A stretch of DNA of 64,000 bases, taken from NCBI GenBank assembly GCA_035518635.1, contig DATIXI010000037.1, positions 1-64,000 on the forward strand, given 5' to 3'. Under the pieces are notes generated by a model. That model ran no database searches. It was not told where the DNA came from and saw only the letters and a program-made list of their open reading frames with translations. Numbering within the stretch: position 1 is the first letter of the stretch; each line of letters starts with the position of its first letter. Positions 1-8,098 of the stretch are shown one piece after another. This DNA comes from AC-32 sp035518635 (GTDB lineage Bacteria; Actinomycetota; Thermoleophilia; Gaiellales; Gaiellaceae). The translations under genes were made by a program, and so were the position numbers.

Positions 1-463
1 AGCGATGGGTTCCGAGCCTGACGATCCGCGCGCCCGTGAGCACCCAGGCAGACTCGACCGAGCCGGCCGGGACCCTGACCGAGCGGCCGCTCTTGGGGTC
101 GTGCACGACCGCGTAGTAGAAGAGCCTGTGCCCGCGCACCAGCGAGGCGGGCACGACAGCGCGCAACACCCGGAGCCGGTCATTCGGCACGGACTGCTGC
201 GACGCCTTTCGCCGGCGCAAGGCGACGCGAGTGAACGCGTGCTGCAGGTTGTTGCGCACGTACAGGAACCCGGTCGCCGTGGCCAGCTTGCGGGTGTCGT
301 ATCCAGCCTCCGGACGCTCACCTGGCGCCACCAGCGGGGCCGGAAACTCCAGCTGCGCCACGGCCAACGGCTTTGCAGCCGGCCGTGCCGATGCAGTCCC
401 GACGGCTGCGAGCAACGCACCGCAGCCGACAAACCGCCAAATCCAAACAGCTGAACCTGCCAT
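1..463 (-). CDS. Secreted protein of unknown function, C-terminus cut by window edge
   Basis: About 154 N-terminal codons are visible and the gene runs off the left edge. The ATG at 463 is preceded on the minus strand by a purine-rich GGGGGCAGGA. The first 30 residues look like a signal peptide: a Trp/Phe/Leu/Ala core ending in an Ala-Ser-Ala site. The mature part has a basic patch (LRRRKAS) and then a beta-rich stretch containing HRLFYYAVVHDPKSG and VPAGS. I do not recognise a family. It lies 97 bases downstream of rnc on the same strand, so it could be the tail of that transcript or a separate unit. Codon use matches the neighbours, and the frame stays open to the edge. Confidence 0.6.
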   Translation of the reverse strand, partial: MAGSAVWIWRFVGCGALLAAVGTASARPAAKPLAVAQLEFPAPLVAPGERPEAGYDTRKLATATGFLYVRNNLQHAFTRVALRRRKASQQSVPNDRLRVLRAVVPASLVRGHRLFYYAVVHDPKSGRSVRVPAGSVESAWVLTGARIVRLGTHR

Positions 464-560
464 TCCTGCCCCCTGACCGGACCACCACGAGCATCGCTTT
501 TCGGCCGCGCCCCCGCATCGTCACGGCCGCTGATTCGCGCTACGGGTATCTACTGAGGCT

Positions 561-1181
561 TTACGCGGCAGCGGCCAGGCGGTCGAGCGCCTCTCGCGCG
601 GCCGCCTGCTCGGCGGCCTTCTTCGAGCGGCCGACGCCGACGCCGATCTCTTCCCCGTCGATCACCGCCGCACACGTGAACGTGCGGTCGTGCGGGGGAC
701 CTTGCACGTCGCGCACCGTGTAGGCGACCTGGCGGCCCTGGCGGGCGAGCTCCTCCTGGAGCTCGGTCTTGAAGTCGACGTGGCTCGTGAGGGCGTAGGT
801 GATGCGGCCCTCGAACGCCGCGACGACGGCCGACTCGATCGTCTCGAACCCGTGCTCGAGGTAGAGCGCGGCGAGCGAGGCCTCGAGGACGGCGGCGAGG
901 ACGTTGCGGTTGCGCGAGAGCTTGAGCAGCTCCTCCTGGGGAGCGAGGTCGGCTCCGCGCTCCGCCAGCATCGCCCCGAGGCCGAGCTCGCGCGCGACGA
1001 CGGCGCAGCTCGCGCGCGAGACCACGTGCGAGCGAATCTTCGCCAGCCGGCCCTCGGAGAAGTCCGGATGGCGATCGTAGAGCGCCTGGGCGATCGCGAG
1101 CTCGAGCACGCTGTCGCCCAGGAACTCGAGCCGCTCGTACGAAGACGCGCGGTCGGTCGCCCAGGAGCTGTGCGTGAACAC
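561..1181 (-). CDS. rnc: Ribonuclease III
   Basis: Endoribonuclease that cleaves double-stranded RNA in rRNA and mRNA processing. The N-terminal catalytic domain starts almost at once with FTHSSW and carries the signature ERLEFLGDSVLELAI (about residues 17-31). The last 70 residues form a double-stranded-RNA-binding domain ending in GRSKKAAEQAAAREAL. At 206 residues it is slightly shorter than usual (about 220-240). The in-frame sequence continues upstream (LTRLIAELPEERLAN) to the acpP stop without an ATG, GTG or TTG, so GTG 1181 is the best conventional start, but a non-canonical earlier start is possible. It follows plsX and acpP in the conserved rpmF-plsX-acpP-rnc order. Confidence 0.93.
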   Translation of the reverse strand: MFTHSSWATDRASSYERLEFLGDSVLELAIAQALYDRHPDFSEGRLAKIRSHVVSRASCAVVARELGLGAMLAERGADLAPQEELLKLSRNRNVLAAVLEASLAALYLEHGFETIESAVVAAFEGRITYALTSHVDFKTELQEELARQGRQVAYTVRDVQGPPHDRTFTCAAVIDGEEIGVGVGRSKKAAEQAAAREALDRLAAAA

Positions 1182-1254
1182 GTTCGCGAGCCGCTCCTCC
1201 GGCAGCTCCGCGATGAGCCTCGTGAGCTGCTCGGGCCTTCCGGCCGGCGCGCGG

Positions 1255-1500
1255 CTACTGGTGCGTTGTGACGTAGTCGACTGCTTGCCCGACGGTCTGG
1301 ATCTTCTGCGCGTCCTCGTCGGAGATCTTGATCCCGAACTGGTCCTCCAGCTCCATGATCAGCTCCACGAGATCGAGCGAGTCGGCGTCGAGGTCCTCCT
1401 GGAAGGACGCTTCTTCGGTGACCTCGTTTTCGTCCACGCCGAGCTGTTCCGTCAGAACTTCCTTGACCCGCTCGAATACTTCCTCTCGCGTTGCCGCCAT
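1255..1500 (-). CDS. acpP: Acyl carrier protein
   Basis: Carrier of growing acyl chains in type II fatty acid synthesis. The 81-residue acidic protein has the standard four-helix length and the phosphopantetheine attachment motif DADSLDLVELIMELE, with the modified serine near residue 41. It begins with ATG at 1500, six bases after the plsX stop, and sits between plsX and rnc. This is the usual grouping of phospholipid and fatty acid genes, so co-transcription is very likely. Nothing in the sequence departs from the family. Confidence 0.97.
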   Translation of the reverse strand: MAATREEVFERVKEVLTEQLGVDENEVTEEASFQEDLDADSLDLVELIMELEDQFGIKISDEDAQKIQTVGQAVDYVTTHQ

Positions 1501-1506
1501 GTCACC

Positions 1507-2505
1507 TCACTTGCCGGGGGTTTCGGAGCGCGCCGATGCTAACACTCTTTCCGGCAGGCGCTGCGCGAGCCTGCCGACGACGTCGTGCTCCACGCCGCGG
1601 GCGGCGAGGCGGATCGCATTCCCGATCGCGACGCGCGAGGAGTTGCCGTGGGCGATCACGGCGAGCCCGCGCAGCCCGAGCAGGTACGCACCGCCATAGG
1701 TCTCCGGGTCGAGCCGCTGCCGCAGATGCCTCGCGACCGGACGGACGAGCAGGCCGCCGGCCTTGCCGCGCCAGCTCGAGCCGATCTCCTCGCGCAGGGC
1801 GTCGAGGACGCCTTTGATGGTCCCCTCCATCAGCTTCAGGGAGACGTTGCCCGTGAAGCCGTCGCAGACGACGACGTCCGCTGCCCCGAGGATCAGGTTG
1901 CGGCTCTCCGTGTTGCCCGCGAAGTTGAGGTCGTCGGCGGCGGCGAGCAGCGCGTGCGTCTCGAGCGTGAGCTGGTTCCCCTTCTCCGGCTCCTCGCCGA
2001 TCGAGAGCAGGCGCACGATCGGGTTGCGCAGCCCGAGGACCTCCTCCGCGAAGACCGAGCCCATGTGCGCGAACTGCAGTAGGTGCTCGGGGCGGGCGTC
2101 GGCGTTCGCGCCCGAGTCGAGCAGCACGGACGGGCCGCGCTTGGTCGGCATCACCACCGCGATCGCGGGGCGGGCCACTCCCGGGAGGCGCCGAAGCTCG
2201 AGGAAGCAGGCGGCGAGCATCGCGCCGGTGTTCCCGGCCGAGACGACGGCGTCGGCCTGCTTCTCGCCCACCGCGCGACAGGCCGCCACGAGCGAGCTGT
2301 CGGGCTTCGCGCGGACCGCCTCGGCGGGCTTGTCGTCCATCTCGAGCACCTGCGTCGTCTCGACGAGCTCGAGGCCGCCGGTGTCGAGGCCGGCCGGACC
2401 GAAGAGCACGGGCTGAATCGACGCAGATGCAGCCTCGACTGCGCCGGCGACGACCTCCTCCGGTGCGTTGTCGCCCCCGAGCGCGTCGACGGCGACTCGG
2501 ACCAC
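1507..2505 (-). CDS. plsX: Phosphate acyltransferase PlsX
   Basis: Makes acyl-phosphate from acyl-ACP for the first acylation of glycerol-3-phosphate. The 332-residue product opens with VRVAVDALGGDNAPEEVV, the hallmark PlsX N-terminus, and keeps the glycine-rich segments SAGNTGAMLAA and VCDGFTGNVSLKLMEG. An open frame continues upstream through rpmF, but GTG 2505 lies two bases after the rpmF stop and gives the standard family length. Gene order rpmF-plsX-acpP-rnc is conserved across bacteria. With the fakA and fakB genes further along the block, exogenous fatty acids could be fed to the same acyl-phosphate pool (inference). Confidence 0.95.
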   Translation of the reverse strand: MVRVAVDALGGDNAPEEVVAGAVEAASASIQPVLFGPAGLDTGGLELVETTQVLEMDDKPAEAVRAKPDSSLVAACRAVGEKQADAVVSAGNTGAMLAACFLELRRLPGVARPAIAVVMPTKRGPSVLLDSGANADARPEHLLQFAHMGSVFAEEVLGLRNPIVRLLSIGEEPEKGNQLTLETHALLAAADDLNFAGNTESRNLILGAADVVVCDGFTGNVSLKLMEGTIKGVLDALREEIGSSWRGKAGGLLVRPVARHLRQRLDPETYGGAYLLGLRGLAVIAHGNSSRVAIGNAIRLAARGVEHDVVGRLAQRLPERVLASARSETPGK

Positions 2506-2507
2506 GA

Positions 2508-2696
2508 TTACGGGGCGGGAGTTCGGAGCGGTTCGATCTCGCGCCCGCCGTAGGTCTTGCAGGTCGGGCACATCCGATGCGGCTGCTTCGGGTGGCCGCA
2601 TTGCGGGCAGAGATTCAGCCGCGGCGCCTCGATCCGGTGTGTTGCCCGGCGCTTGTCGCGACGCGACTTGGACGTTTTCTTCTTCGGTACGGCCAC
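2508..2696 (-). CDS. rpmF: 50S ribosomal protein L32
   Basis: Small protein of the large ribosomal subunit, 62 residues. It starts AVPKKKTSKSRRDKRRATH, the typical L32 N-terminus, and keeps four cysteines (CPQC near residue 30 and CPTC near 43) as a zinc site, so it is the zinc-bearing form. GTG 2696 lies eight bases after a TATACT hexamer and has no Shine-Dalgarno, which points to a leaderless transcript. The usual upstream partner, the DUF177 gene, is not adjacent here but lies 2.8 kb away, beyond the plus-strand two-component island. Confidence 0.97.
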   Translation of the reverse strand: MAVPKKKTSKSRRDKRRATHRIEAPRLNLCPQCGHPKQPHRMCPTCKTYGGREIEPLRTPAP

Positions 2697-2704
2697 GGCC
2701 GGCG

Positions 2705-2710
2705 AGTATA
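2705..2710 (-). promoter_or_regulatory. Candidate -10 box of the rpmF-plsX-acpP-rnc operon
   Basis: Read on the minus strand this is TATACT, eight bases before the GTG of rpmF. Such spacing would put the transcript start at or within a base or two of the start codon. No convincing -35 box is visible. Confidence 0.5.
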
Positions 2711-2738
2711 GCCACACGCCCGCTCCGCTCCGCAGTTG

Positions 2739-2758
2739 CCAAGGCTTAACCAAGGCTT
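2739..2758 (+). promoter_or_regulatory. 11-base-period direct repeat, candidate response-regulator operator
   Basis: CCAAGGCTT occurs twice, at 2739-2747 and 2750-2758, with an 11-base repeat unit. OmpR/PhoB-family regulators typically bind direct repeats spaced at 11 bases, and a regulator of that family is encoded 0.4 kb downstream. The site is about 90 bases before the small secreted-protein gene at 2848. The embedded GCTTAACC also occurs upstream of the redox operon (10885-10892). Confidence 0.4.
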
Positions 2759-2847
2759 GTCCCGATCCACGCCGCGCAATGCCCCTGCCGAACCCGCGTC
2801 GAGCCAGTCTTGAGTCACGCACCGCACTCGACGAAAGGAGCATCGCG

Positions 2848-3081
2848 ATGAAGAAGCTACTGGCAGGCATCGGAGCAGCTCTTCTTCTGGCTGCCGTCGT
2901 GGCCGCAGGCGCGCTGACGAGCCTCGGCTCGGCCGGAACACCGGCGATTCGCTCGACACCTCCCCTGGCTGCGGCCTCGCAACACGAGGACCGCACACAC
3001 GGACGGAACGAGCACGCACGCGGCCGGGGACACGAGCGCGAGCACCACCATCGTGGCCGCACTCACGGCGAAGACGACTAG
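2848..3081 (+). CDS. Small secreted or membrane-anchored His-rich protein with HGEDD tail
   Basis: A 77-residue protein. ATG 2848 has a good ribosome site (AAAGGAG) seven bases upstream. Residues 1-27 are a signal peptide or membrane anchor (MKKLLAGIGAALLLAAVVAA). The rest is low-complexity and rich in His, Arg, Gly and acidic residues, ending in HHHRGRTHGEDD. No family is recognised. It precedes the two-component genes on the same strand, 88 bases before the regulator. The histidine and acidic content suggests metal or proton sensing outside the membrane (inference). Its C-terminus resembles those of the products at 5244 and 10931. Confidence 0.65.
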   Translation: MKKLLAGIGAALLLAAVVAAGALTSLGSAGTPAIRSTPPLAAASQHEDRTHGRNEHARGRGHEREHHHRGRTHGEDD

Positions 3082-3108
3082 ATGAGACAGGCCCAGTCGA
3101 AGGGCAAG

Positions 3109-3132
3109 GGCGGCCGCCTTTCGTCGGCCGCC
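3109..3132 (+). terminator. Hairpin between small gene and response regulator
   Basis: GGCGGCCG, eight bases of loop, then CGGCCGCC: a perfect 8-bp stem 28 bases after the stop of the small gene. There is no T-run, so it may be an attenuator or processing stem rather than a classic terminator. Confidence 0.35.
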
Positions 3133-3169
3133 GTTGCCGTTTCGCGCTCCGAGCAGAAGAATTGACGCC

Positions 3170-3874
3170 ATGGGTCGCCGGAGGCGACTGATCCTCCTGG
3201 TCGAGGACGAGCGCTCGATCACCGAGCCGCTGGCCGAGGCCCTGGACCGCGACGGGTTCGACACGGAGGTCGCGGGCACGATCGCCGAGGCGCTCGAGCT
3301 CGCCAGGCGCGACCCCGATCTCGTCCTCCTGGACGTGATGCTCCCGGACGGCTCCGGCTTCGATGTCTGCCGCGAGCTGCGGCGTGACTCGCAGGTCCCG
3401 ATCATCATGCTCACGGCCCGCGGTGAGGAGCCGGACCGCATCGTCGGTCTCGAGCTCGGCGCGGACGACTACGTGGTCAAGCCGTTCAGCGCCCGGGAGG
3501 TGATCGCGCGGATCCGCGCGGTGCTGCGGCGGACCGAGGCGCCCGGCCCCGCCGACGAGAGCGTCCGCGTCGTCGGCGAGGTGCGGCTGGATCCCGGAAA
3601 GCGGGAAGCGACCTTCCGCGACGAGCCGCTCGAGCTGAGCCGCAAGGAGTTCGACCTGCTCCACCTCCTGATGAGCAGCGCGGGGACCGTGGTCACGCGC
3701 GAGCGGCTGATAGACGAGGTCTGGGACACGAACTGGTTCGGCTCGACGAAGACGCTCGACGTGCACGTCAGCGGGATCCGCCGCAAGCTCGGCGACGACC
3801 CCTCGAAGCCCCGCTACGTGCACACGGTTCGCGGCGTCGGCTTTCGCTTCTCGGCGCCCGACGAGTTCGCGTGA
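3170..3874 (+). CDS. OmpR/PhoB-family response regulator
   Basis: DNA-binding regulator of a two-component system, 234 residues. The receiver domain has acidic residues E12 and D13, the phospho-acceptor D55 in LLDVMLPDGSG, and the conserved lysine in YVVKPFS. The C-terminal winged helix has the family signature ELSRKEFDLLHLLM and ends in RYVHTVRGVGFRF. A TTG farther upstream (3134) would add twelve atypical residues, so ATG 3170 is preferred. Its stop overlaps the kinase start by four bases (GTGA), so the pair is translationally coupled. The likely targets are its own island and perhaps the redox operon, since both have GCTTAACC upstream. Confidence 0.93.
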   Translation: MGRRRRLILLVEDERSITEPLAEALDRDGFDTEVAGTIAEALELARRDPDLVLLDVMLPDGSGFDVCRELRRDSQVPIIMLTARGEEPDRIVGLELGADDYVVKPFSAREVIARIRAVLRRTEAPGPADESVRVVGEVRLDPGKREATFRDEPLELSRKEFDLLHLLMSSAGTVVTRERLIDEVWDTNWFGSTKTLDVHVSGIRRKLGDDPSKPRYVHTVRGVGFRFSAPDEFA

Positions 3875-5244
3875 GCCTTCGAGTCCGGCTGCTCGGGGCG
3901 TTCGCCTACGTCCTGCTCTTGATCCTGCTCGCGCTCGAGATCCCGCTGGCGCTCAACCTCTCCCGCCGCATCGACGCGGAGGTCAGAAACGAGGCAGCTG
4001 CCCAGGCGTTCATCGTCTCGGCGTCGGCCTCCGGCCGCATGAACGATCCGCAGGCGCTCAGGAGCTACGTCACACGCGCGGGTCGCGACCTCGGCGCGCG
4101 CGTGATCGTCGTCGACTCGCGTGGAATTCTCCGGGCGGACTCGACGGTAGCCTCGCCGAGCCCCCGCGTGTACGCGTCGAGACCCGAGATCGCCGCGGCG
4201 CTCACGGGCCGCCGCGCCCAGGGGGAGCGTCACAGCGAGACGCTCGGTCAGGATCTGCTCTACACCGCAGTTCCGGTCACGAACGTGGGCCGGGTCGTGG
4301 GCGCGGTCCGCGTGACGCAGAGCGTGAGCTCGGTGCACGCTCGGATCAGGCGCGGCATCTTCGCGCTCGCCGCGATCGGCGCGTTCGCACTGTTGATTGG
4401 CCTCGGCGTGGCCTGGATCCTGGCCGGCTCGCTGTCGAAGCCGCTGCTCCGGCTGGCGGCCACGGCGCGCAAGGTCGAGCAGGGCGACCTCGATGCGCGC
4501 GCCGACGAGACCGGGCCGACCGAGACTCGCGAGGTCGCGACCGCCTTCAACGAGATGACCGGGCGCCTGGGCACCGTGCTCGCCGCGCAGCGCGAGTTCG
4601 TCGCCAACGCGTCGCATCAGCTGCGCACTCCCTTGACGGGTCTCCGCTTGCGGCTCGAGGCCGCGAGGGGGAAGAAGGGCTCCGCCCCGGAGGCCGAGCT
4701 CGAGGCGGCCGAGCAGGAGGTCGAGCGCCTTGCGCGGCTGCTGACCTCGCTCCTCACTCTCGCACGCGAGGGCGAGAAGCCGGGCCGGAGCGTGCGCGTG
4801 TCGCTCTCGCGGGCCGCCAGGCGGGCGCACGACCGCTGGGCCGCCGCGGCTGCGAGCGAAGGGCGCGAGCTCGACCTCGCGGGTAACGACGACGCAATCA
4901 TCGAGGCCTCGGAAGAGGACGTCGCGATCGTGCTCGACAACCTGATCGAGAACGCGCTCCGCTACTCGCCGTCGCGGGTGACGGTCGACTGGGGGCACGA
5001 CGACGGGGAGGCGTGGCTCGCGGTTCTGGACGAGGGACCGGGGCTCGCGCCCGGCGAGGAGGATCGCCTCTTCGAGCGGTTCGCGCGCGGCGGGAGCGAC
5101 GGCGGCGGCACCGGGCTGGGGCTGGCGATCGTCGAGACGCTGGCGCACCGTTGGCGCGGGACGGCCGCGCTCACGAACCGGCCCGGGGGCGGGACCCGCG
5201 CGGAGGTTCGCTTCCCGGCGGCGCCTAGACTGGAGCACGAGTGA
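3871..5244 (+). CDS. Membrane sensor histidine kinase with HAMP domain
   Basis: A 457-residue partner of the preceding regulator. The first membrane helix is at about residues 7-28 (LLGAFAYVLLLILLALEI). An extracytoplasmic domain of about 130 residues follows, then a second helix at 164-188 and a HAMP linker. The dimerisation/phospho-acceptor segment has NASHQLRTPL with H249. The ATPase domain has the N box (NALRYSP), DEGPGLAP and GGTGLGLAIVE. The sensor domain is a short extracytoplasmic loop with no cysteines and no family I can name. The gene overlaps both neighbours by four bases or less, so regulator, kinase and the small anchored protein form one unit. Confidence 0.93.
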   Translation: MSLRVRLLGAFAYVLLLILLALEIPLALNLSRRIDAEVRNEAAAQAFIVSASASGRMNDPQALRSYVTRAGRDLGARVIVVDSRGILRADSTVASPSPRVYASRPEIAAALTGRRAQGERHSETLGQDLLYTAVPVTNVGRVVGAVRVTQSVSSVHARIRRGIFALAAIGAFALLIGLGVAWILAGSLSKPLLRLAATARKVEQGDLDARADETGPTETREVATAFNEMTGRLGTVLAAQREFVANASHQLRTPLTGLRLRLEAARGKKGSAPEAELEAAEQEVERLARLLTSLLTLAREGEKPGRSVRVSLSRAARRAHDRWAAAAASEGRELDLAGNDDAIIEASEEDVAIVLDNLIENALRYSPSRVTVDWGHDDGEAWLAVLDEGPGLAPGEEDRLFERFARGGSDGGGTGLGLAIVETLAHRWRGTAALTNRPGGGTRAEVRFPAAPRLEHE

Positions 5245-5516
5245 TGCCTCGAGCGCTCGCCAACCTGGTTCTTGCCCTCGCCGGCCTCCTCTGCGCAGCG
5301 GGGATCGGCGCGGCGGCCTACTACGTTTCCCGCGACTCGGTCGGCTTGCCGGTGACGAAGCTCCAGCCGAAGGGCCTCGCCCCGGCCAGCCTGCACCCCG
5401 GCCCCGTGGTCCCGACGACCACGCCGAGACCGACGACCACGGTCACCGTCCCTGGCGGCTCCGACGACCGTGGCGGTGGCAGCAATCGCAGCCGCGGGCA
5501 CGGCGACGACGACTAG
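5244..5516 (+). CDS. Small anchored protein with HGDDD tail
   Basis: A 90-residue protein directly after the kinase; GTG 5241 is an alternative start that would overlap the kinase stop. The N-terminal 30 residues form one membrane segment (ALANLVLALAGLLCAAG). A Pro/Thr-rich linker (PTTTPRPTTTVTVPGG) follows, and the protein ends in a Gly/Arg/Asp stretch SRGHGDDD. No known domain. The tail is like those of the products at 2848 and 10931. Being co-translated with the kinase, it may act as an accessory sensor or as a target of the system (inference). Its stop codon shares CTAG with the convergent DUF177 gene. Confidence 0.65.
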   Translation: MPRALANLVLALAGLLCAAGIGAAAYYVSRDSVGLPVTKLQPKGLAPASLHPGPVVPTTTPRPTTTVTVPGGSDDRGGGSNRSRGHGDDD

Positions 5517-6034
5517 GCGTCGCTTGCGAGGCGGTTCTTCAGGTCCGCGAGCGCGGCCCAGCGCGAGTCGGTCTCCGGCTCGCCGTGGTCGTGCGGCTCC
5601 TGGTTGAGGTTCTTGCCGCAGACCGGGCACAGCCCGGCGCAGTCTGGCCGGCAGAGGATCTTGTCGGGCAGGGCGAGCGCCAGCGCGTCGTGCGCCCAGG
5701 CGGAGAGGTCGAGCCTGTCGTTCTCCAGGTAGGGCGTGCGCAGCTCCTCGTCACTCTCGGGAGAGACGGCCTCGTACTCGCGGACGGAGATCGGCAGGTC
5801 GAGCGCGGCGTCGTCCAGGCAGCGCATGCACGGCCCGTGCAGGCGGACGTGGAACGCGAGCTCGAAGACGGTCCCCGTCGACGCCCGCGTGATCGTGAGC
5901 TGTGCGGGCACGGTCTCGGGCACCGGCAGGTACCGCTGACCGCCGAGCTCCAGCGGCTCGAGCCGGATCTCGCGCTCCTCGGAGAACTGCTCGCCGGAGC
6001 GAAGCTTGAGCGTGCGCAGGTTGAACGTGGTCAT
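5513..6034 (-). CDS. DUF177 (YceD family) protein
   Basis: A 173-residue member of the YceD/DUF177 family, which normally sits immediately upstream of rpmF and is linked to large-subunit rRNA maturation. The mid-region CMRCLDDAALDLPISVREY and the C-terminal cysteine cluster CRPDCAGLCPVCGKNLN are family hallmarks and suggest zinc binding. ATG 6034 follows a TACCGT hexamer by seven bases, so a leaderless transcript is likely. The gene is separated from rpmF by a plus-strand island, an unusual break of a conserved pair. A plus-strand gene converges on it with overlapping stops. Confidence 0.88.
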   Translation of the reverse strand: MTTFNLRTLKLRSGEQFSEEREIRLEPLELGGQRYLPVPETVPAQLTITRASTGTVFELAFHVRLHGPCMRCLDDAALDLPISVREYEAVSPESDEELRTPYLENDRLDLSAWAHDALALALPDKILCRPDCAGLCPVCGKNLNQEPHDHGEPETDSRWAALADLKNRLASDA

Positions 6035-6041
6035 CTCGACC

Positions 6042-6047
6042 ACGGTA
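6042..6047 (-). promoter_or_regulatory. Candidate -10 box of the DUF177 gene
   Basis: TACCGT on the minus strand, seven bases before the ATG at 6034. It fits the leaderless pattern seen at several genes here. Confidence 0.35.
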
Positions 6048-6054
6048 GCAATGG

Positions 6055-6564
6055 TCAAACGCGTCGAATGACGTCCTCGAGCGGCCTGCGGTTTGCCTCC
6101 GCGCTCCATTCCTCGGCGGTCCGCGACTCCGGGTCGCGCGGCCGCTTCGGGTAGCCGAAGCTGGGGATGTTGACCGGCAGCCAGCCCTCGTCGAGGCCGA
6201 GCGCACGGGCCGCAGCCTCGCGGTCGGGCATGCCGTTCGGGCACGACGCCACGCCCTCGTTCCAGGCGACGAGCATCATGTTCTGCATCGCACGGCCGAC
6301 GTCGAGCGGATAGTTGCCCTCCGCGGTCGCGATCGCCACGGCGAAGGCGCACGTCGCGATGTTGTCACCCGCATAGACGAGCCCCGCAAGCTCCTCCTTG
6401 GCCCCGTCGCTACCGACAACGACGAACGTCCACGGCTGCTTGTTGACGGAGCTGCCGCTCAGCCGGCCCGCATCGAGGATCCGCCGCTGGACGTCGTCGG
6501 GAACCGGACGGTCGGCATAGCTGCGCCAGTCGCGCTTGCTCGCGATGGCCAGGTACGCATCCAA
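6055..6564 (-). CDS. Nitroreductase-family flavoprotein
   Basis: A 169-residue FMN-dependent oxidoreductase of the nitroreductase fold. The N-terminus has the FMN-contact pattern KRDWRSYADRPVPDD, followed by ILDAGRLSGSSVNKQPWTFVVV. The C-terminal part has the usual GMPDREAAARALGL region followed by a short tail with PSFGYPKRP. At this length it is a compact member, and the substrate cannot be told from sequence. It lies between the sepIVA-like gene and the DUF177 gene, is preceded by a strong hairpin, and is probably its own transcription unit. Confidence 0.85.
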   Translation of the reverse strand: MDAYLAIASKRDWRSYADRPVPDDVQRRILDAGRLSGSSVNKQPWTFVVVGSDGAKEELAGLVYAGDNIATCAFAVAIATAEGNYPLDVGRAMQNMMLVAWNEGVASCPNGMPDREAAARALGLDEGWLPVNIPSFGYPKRPRDPESRTAEEWSAEANRRPLEDVIRRV

Positions 6565-6606
6565 CGGCCAGCCCCCTCTAAGGCGTCGCTCGCGATGCCG
6601 ACTTTA

Positions 6607-6633
6607 GGACACGCGGGCTTTGCCTGCGTGTCC
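6607..6633 (-). terminator. Strong hairpin downstream of the sepIVA-like gene
   Basis: GGACACGCGGGC, loop TTT, GCCTGCGTGTCC: a 12-bp stem with one G-T wobble. It lies 40 bases past the stop of the minus-strand gene at 6674 and before the nitroreductase start. No long T-run follows on the minus strand (TAAAG). Confidence 0.6.
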
Positions 6634-6673
6634 GTCTGAAACGACCGGTCGACTCGATGGCCGGATCTCCGAG

Positions 6674-7183
6674 CTAGTAGGGCTGTTCGTCTTCGGAGCC
6701 GTCGGCGCTGGCGCCGACGCCGGCGACGACGGTCTCCTGCGAGCGCTCGTGCAGCCGCTCGCGACCCCTCTTGACCGCGTTCAGGAACTTGTCGAGGTTG
6801 ACCTCGAGCGTCGAGAGGATCGAGTCGGCCCAGTCCTCCATCTCGAGGCGGGTCTCACGCGCCTGGCGGCGCGCGTCGTCGACGATCTCGCCGGCCTGGC
6901 GCTCGGCGAGCTTGACGATCTCGGTCTGCGACGCCTCGCGCACGGCCTGCTCGCGGGCCTCGCCCAGGATCCGGTCGCACTCGCGCTTCGCCTCGGCGAG
7001 CATCTCCTGGCGTTCCTTCACGATCCAGCGTGCCTGCTTGATCTCCTCGGGGATCGTCGCCCGCATCTGATCGAGGATGTCGTAGATCTCCTCGCGATCG
7101 ATCCGGACCTGGTCTGTCAGCGGGACGGCCTTCGCGTTGTGCACGAGGTCGTCGAGCTTGTCGATCAAGACAAGTACATCCAT
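6674..7183 (-). CDS. SepIVA-like DivIVA-family coiled-coil protein
   Basis: A 169-residue, strongly helical protein. It begins MDVLVLIDKLDDLVHNAKAV and PLTDQVRIDREEI, then forms a long coiled coil (about residues 55-150) with QTEIVKLAERQAGEIVDDA and a conserved C-terminal helix LNAVKRGRERL. This matches my recollection of mycobacterial SepIVA, a septal DivIVA-domain protein encoded near coaD; the pattern QTE(I/V)V and the RGR motif agree. The family role in cell division and envelope growth is known; here it is inferred. ATG 7183 lies ten bases after TAGACT. The upstream in-frame extension is Pro/Arg low-complexity and not credible. Confidence 0.75.
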   Translation of the reverse strand: MDVLVLIDKLDDLVHNAKAVPLTDQVRIDREEIYDILDQMRATIPEEIKQARWIVKERQEMLAEAKRECDRILGEAREQAVREASQTEIVKLAERQAGEIVDDARRQARETRLEMEDWADSILSTLEVNLDKFLNAVKRGRERLHERSQETVVAGVGASADGSEDEQPY

Positions 7184-7193
7184 GGATCCGCTG

Positions 7194-7199
7194 AGTCTA
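7194..7199 (-). promoter_or_regulatory. Candidate -10 box of the sepIVA-like gene
   Basis: TAGACT on the minus strand, ten bases before ATG 7183. It would give a leader of a few bases at most. Confidence 0.35.
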
Positions 7200-7208
7200 C
7201 AGAGGGTC

Positions 7209-7570
7209 CTAGCGTCCCAGCCAGAACCGACGCCACCGGCTCTCGGGCTCGGGTGCCGGCTCGAGCTCGGGCTCGGGCTCGGGTGCCGGCTCGGGCTCGT
7301 GTTCGGCCGTGGGTACCAGCGGCTCGCGCGGCGCCTCGCTACCGAAGACCCAGCGGCGCCCGCTCGCACGCAGCTCCTCGAGCAGCTCCCGGGCCTCGTC
7401 GCGCGGCAGCACCACCTCGTCGTTGTCCGCCAGCTGCGATTCCAGGCGGTCGGCGCTCTCGCCCCCGCCGCCGCGCACCCGCAGCTTCTGCAGCACCTCC
7501 TGCGCGTCGTGCCTCGCCAGCCGCACGTCGCCGCCCGAGGCGAGCAGCGTCTCGAGCTTCTCGGTCTCGG

Positions 7571-7574
<4 letters not shown>
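7209..7574 (-). CDS. Small acidic protein of unknown function with Pro-Glu tail
   Basis: A 121-residue protein whose ATG overlaps the coaD stop (ATGA), so it is translationally coupled to coaD. The first 80 residues look like two related helical units: LLASGGDVRLARHDAQEVLQ and LADNDEVVLPRDEARELLEE. A Pro-Glu repeat follows (EPEPAPEPEPELEPAPEPE), then a basic/aromatic end SRWRRFWLGR. The repeat is encoded by a GC-rich tandem-like stretch near 7240-7300. No family recognised. The WRRFW end may touch the membrane (inference). Confidence 0.6.

Positions 7575-8090
<516 letters not shown>

Positions 8091-8098
<8 letters not shown>

Noticed and set aside
7240..7300. Tandem repeat or CRISPR-like array
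   Set aside because: The periodicity encodes a Pro-Glu repeat in a protein; there are no spacers.
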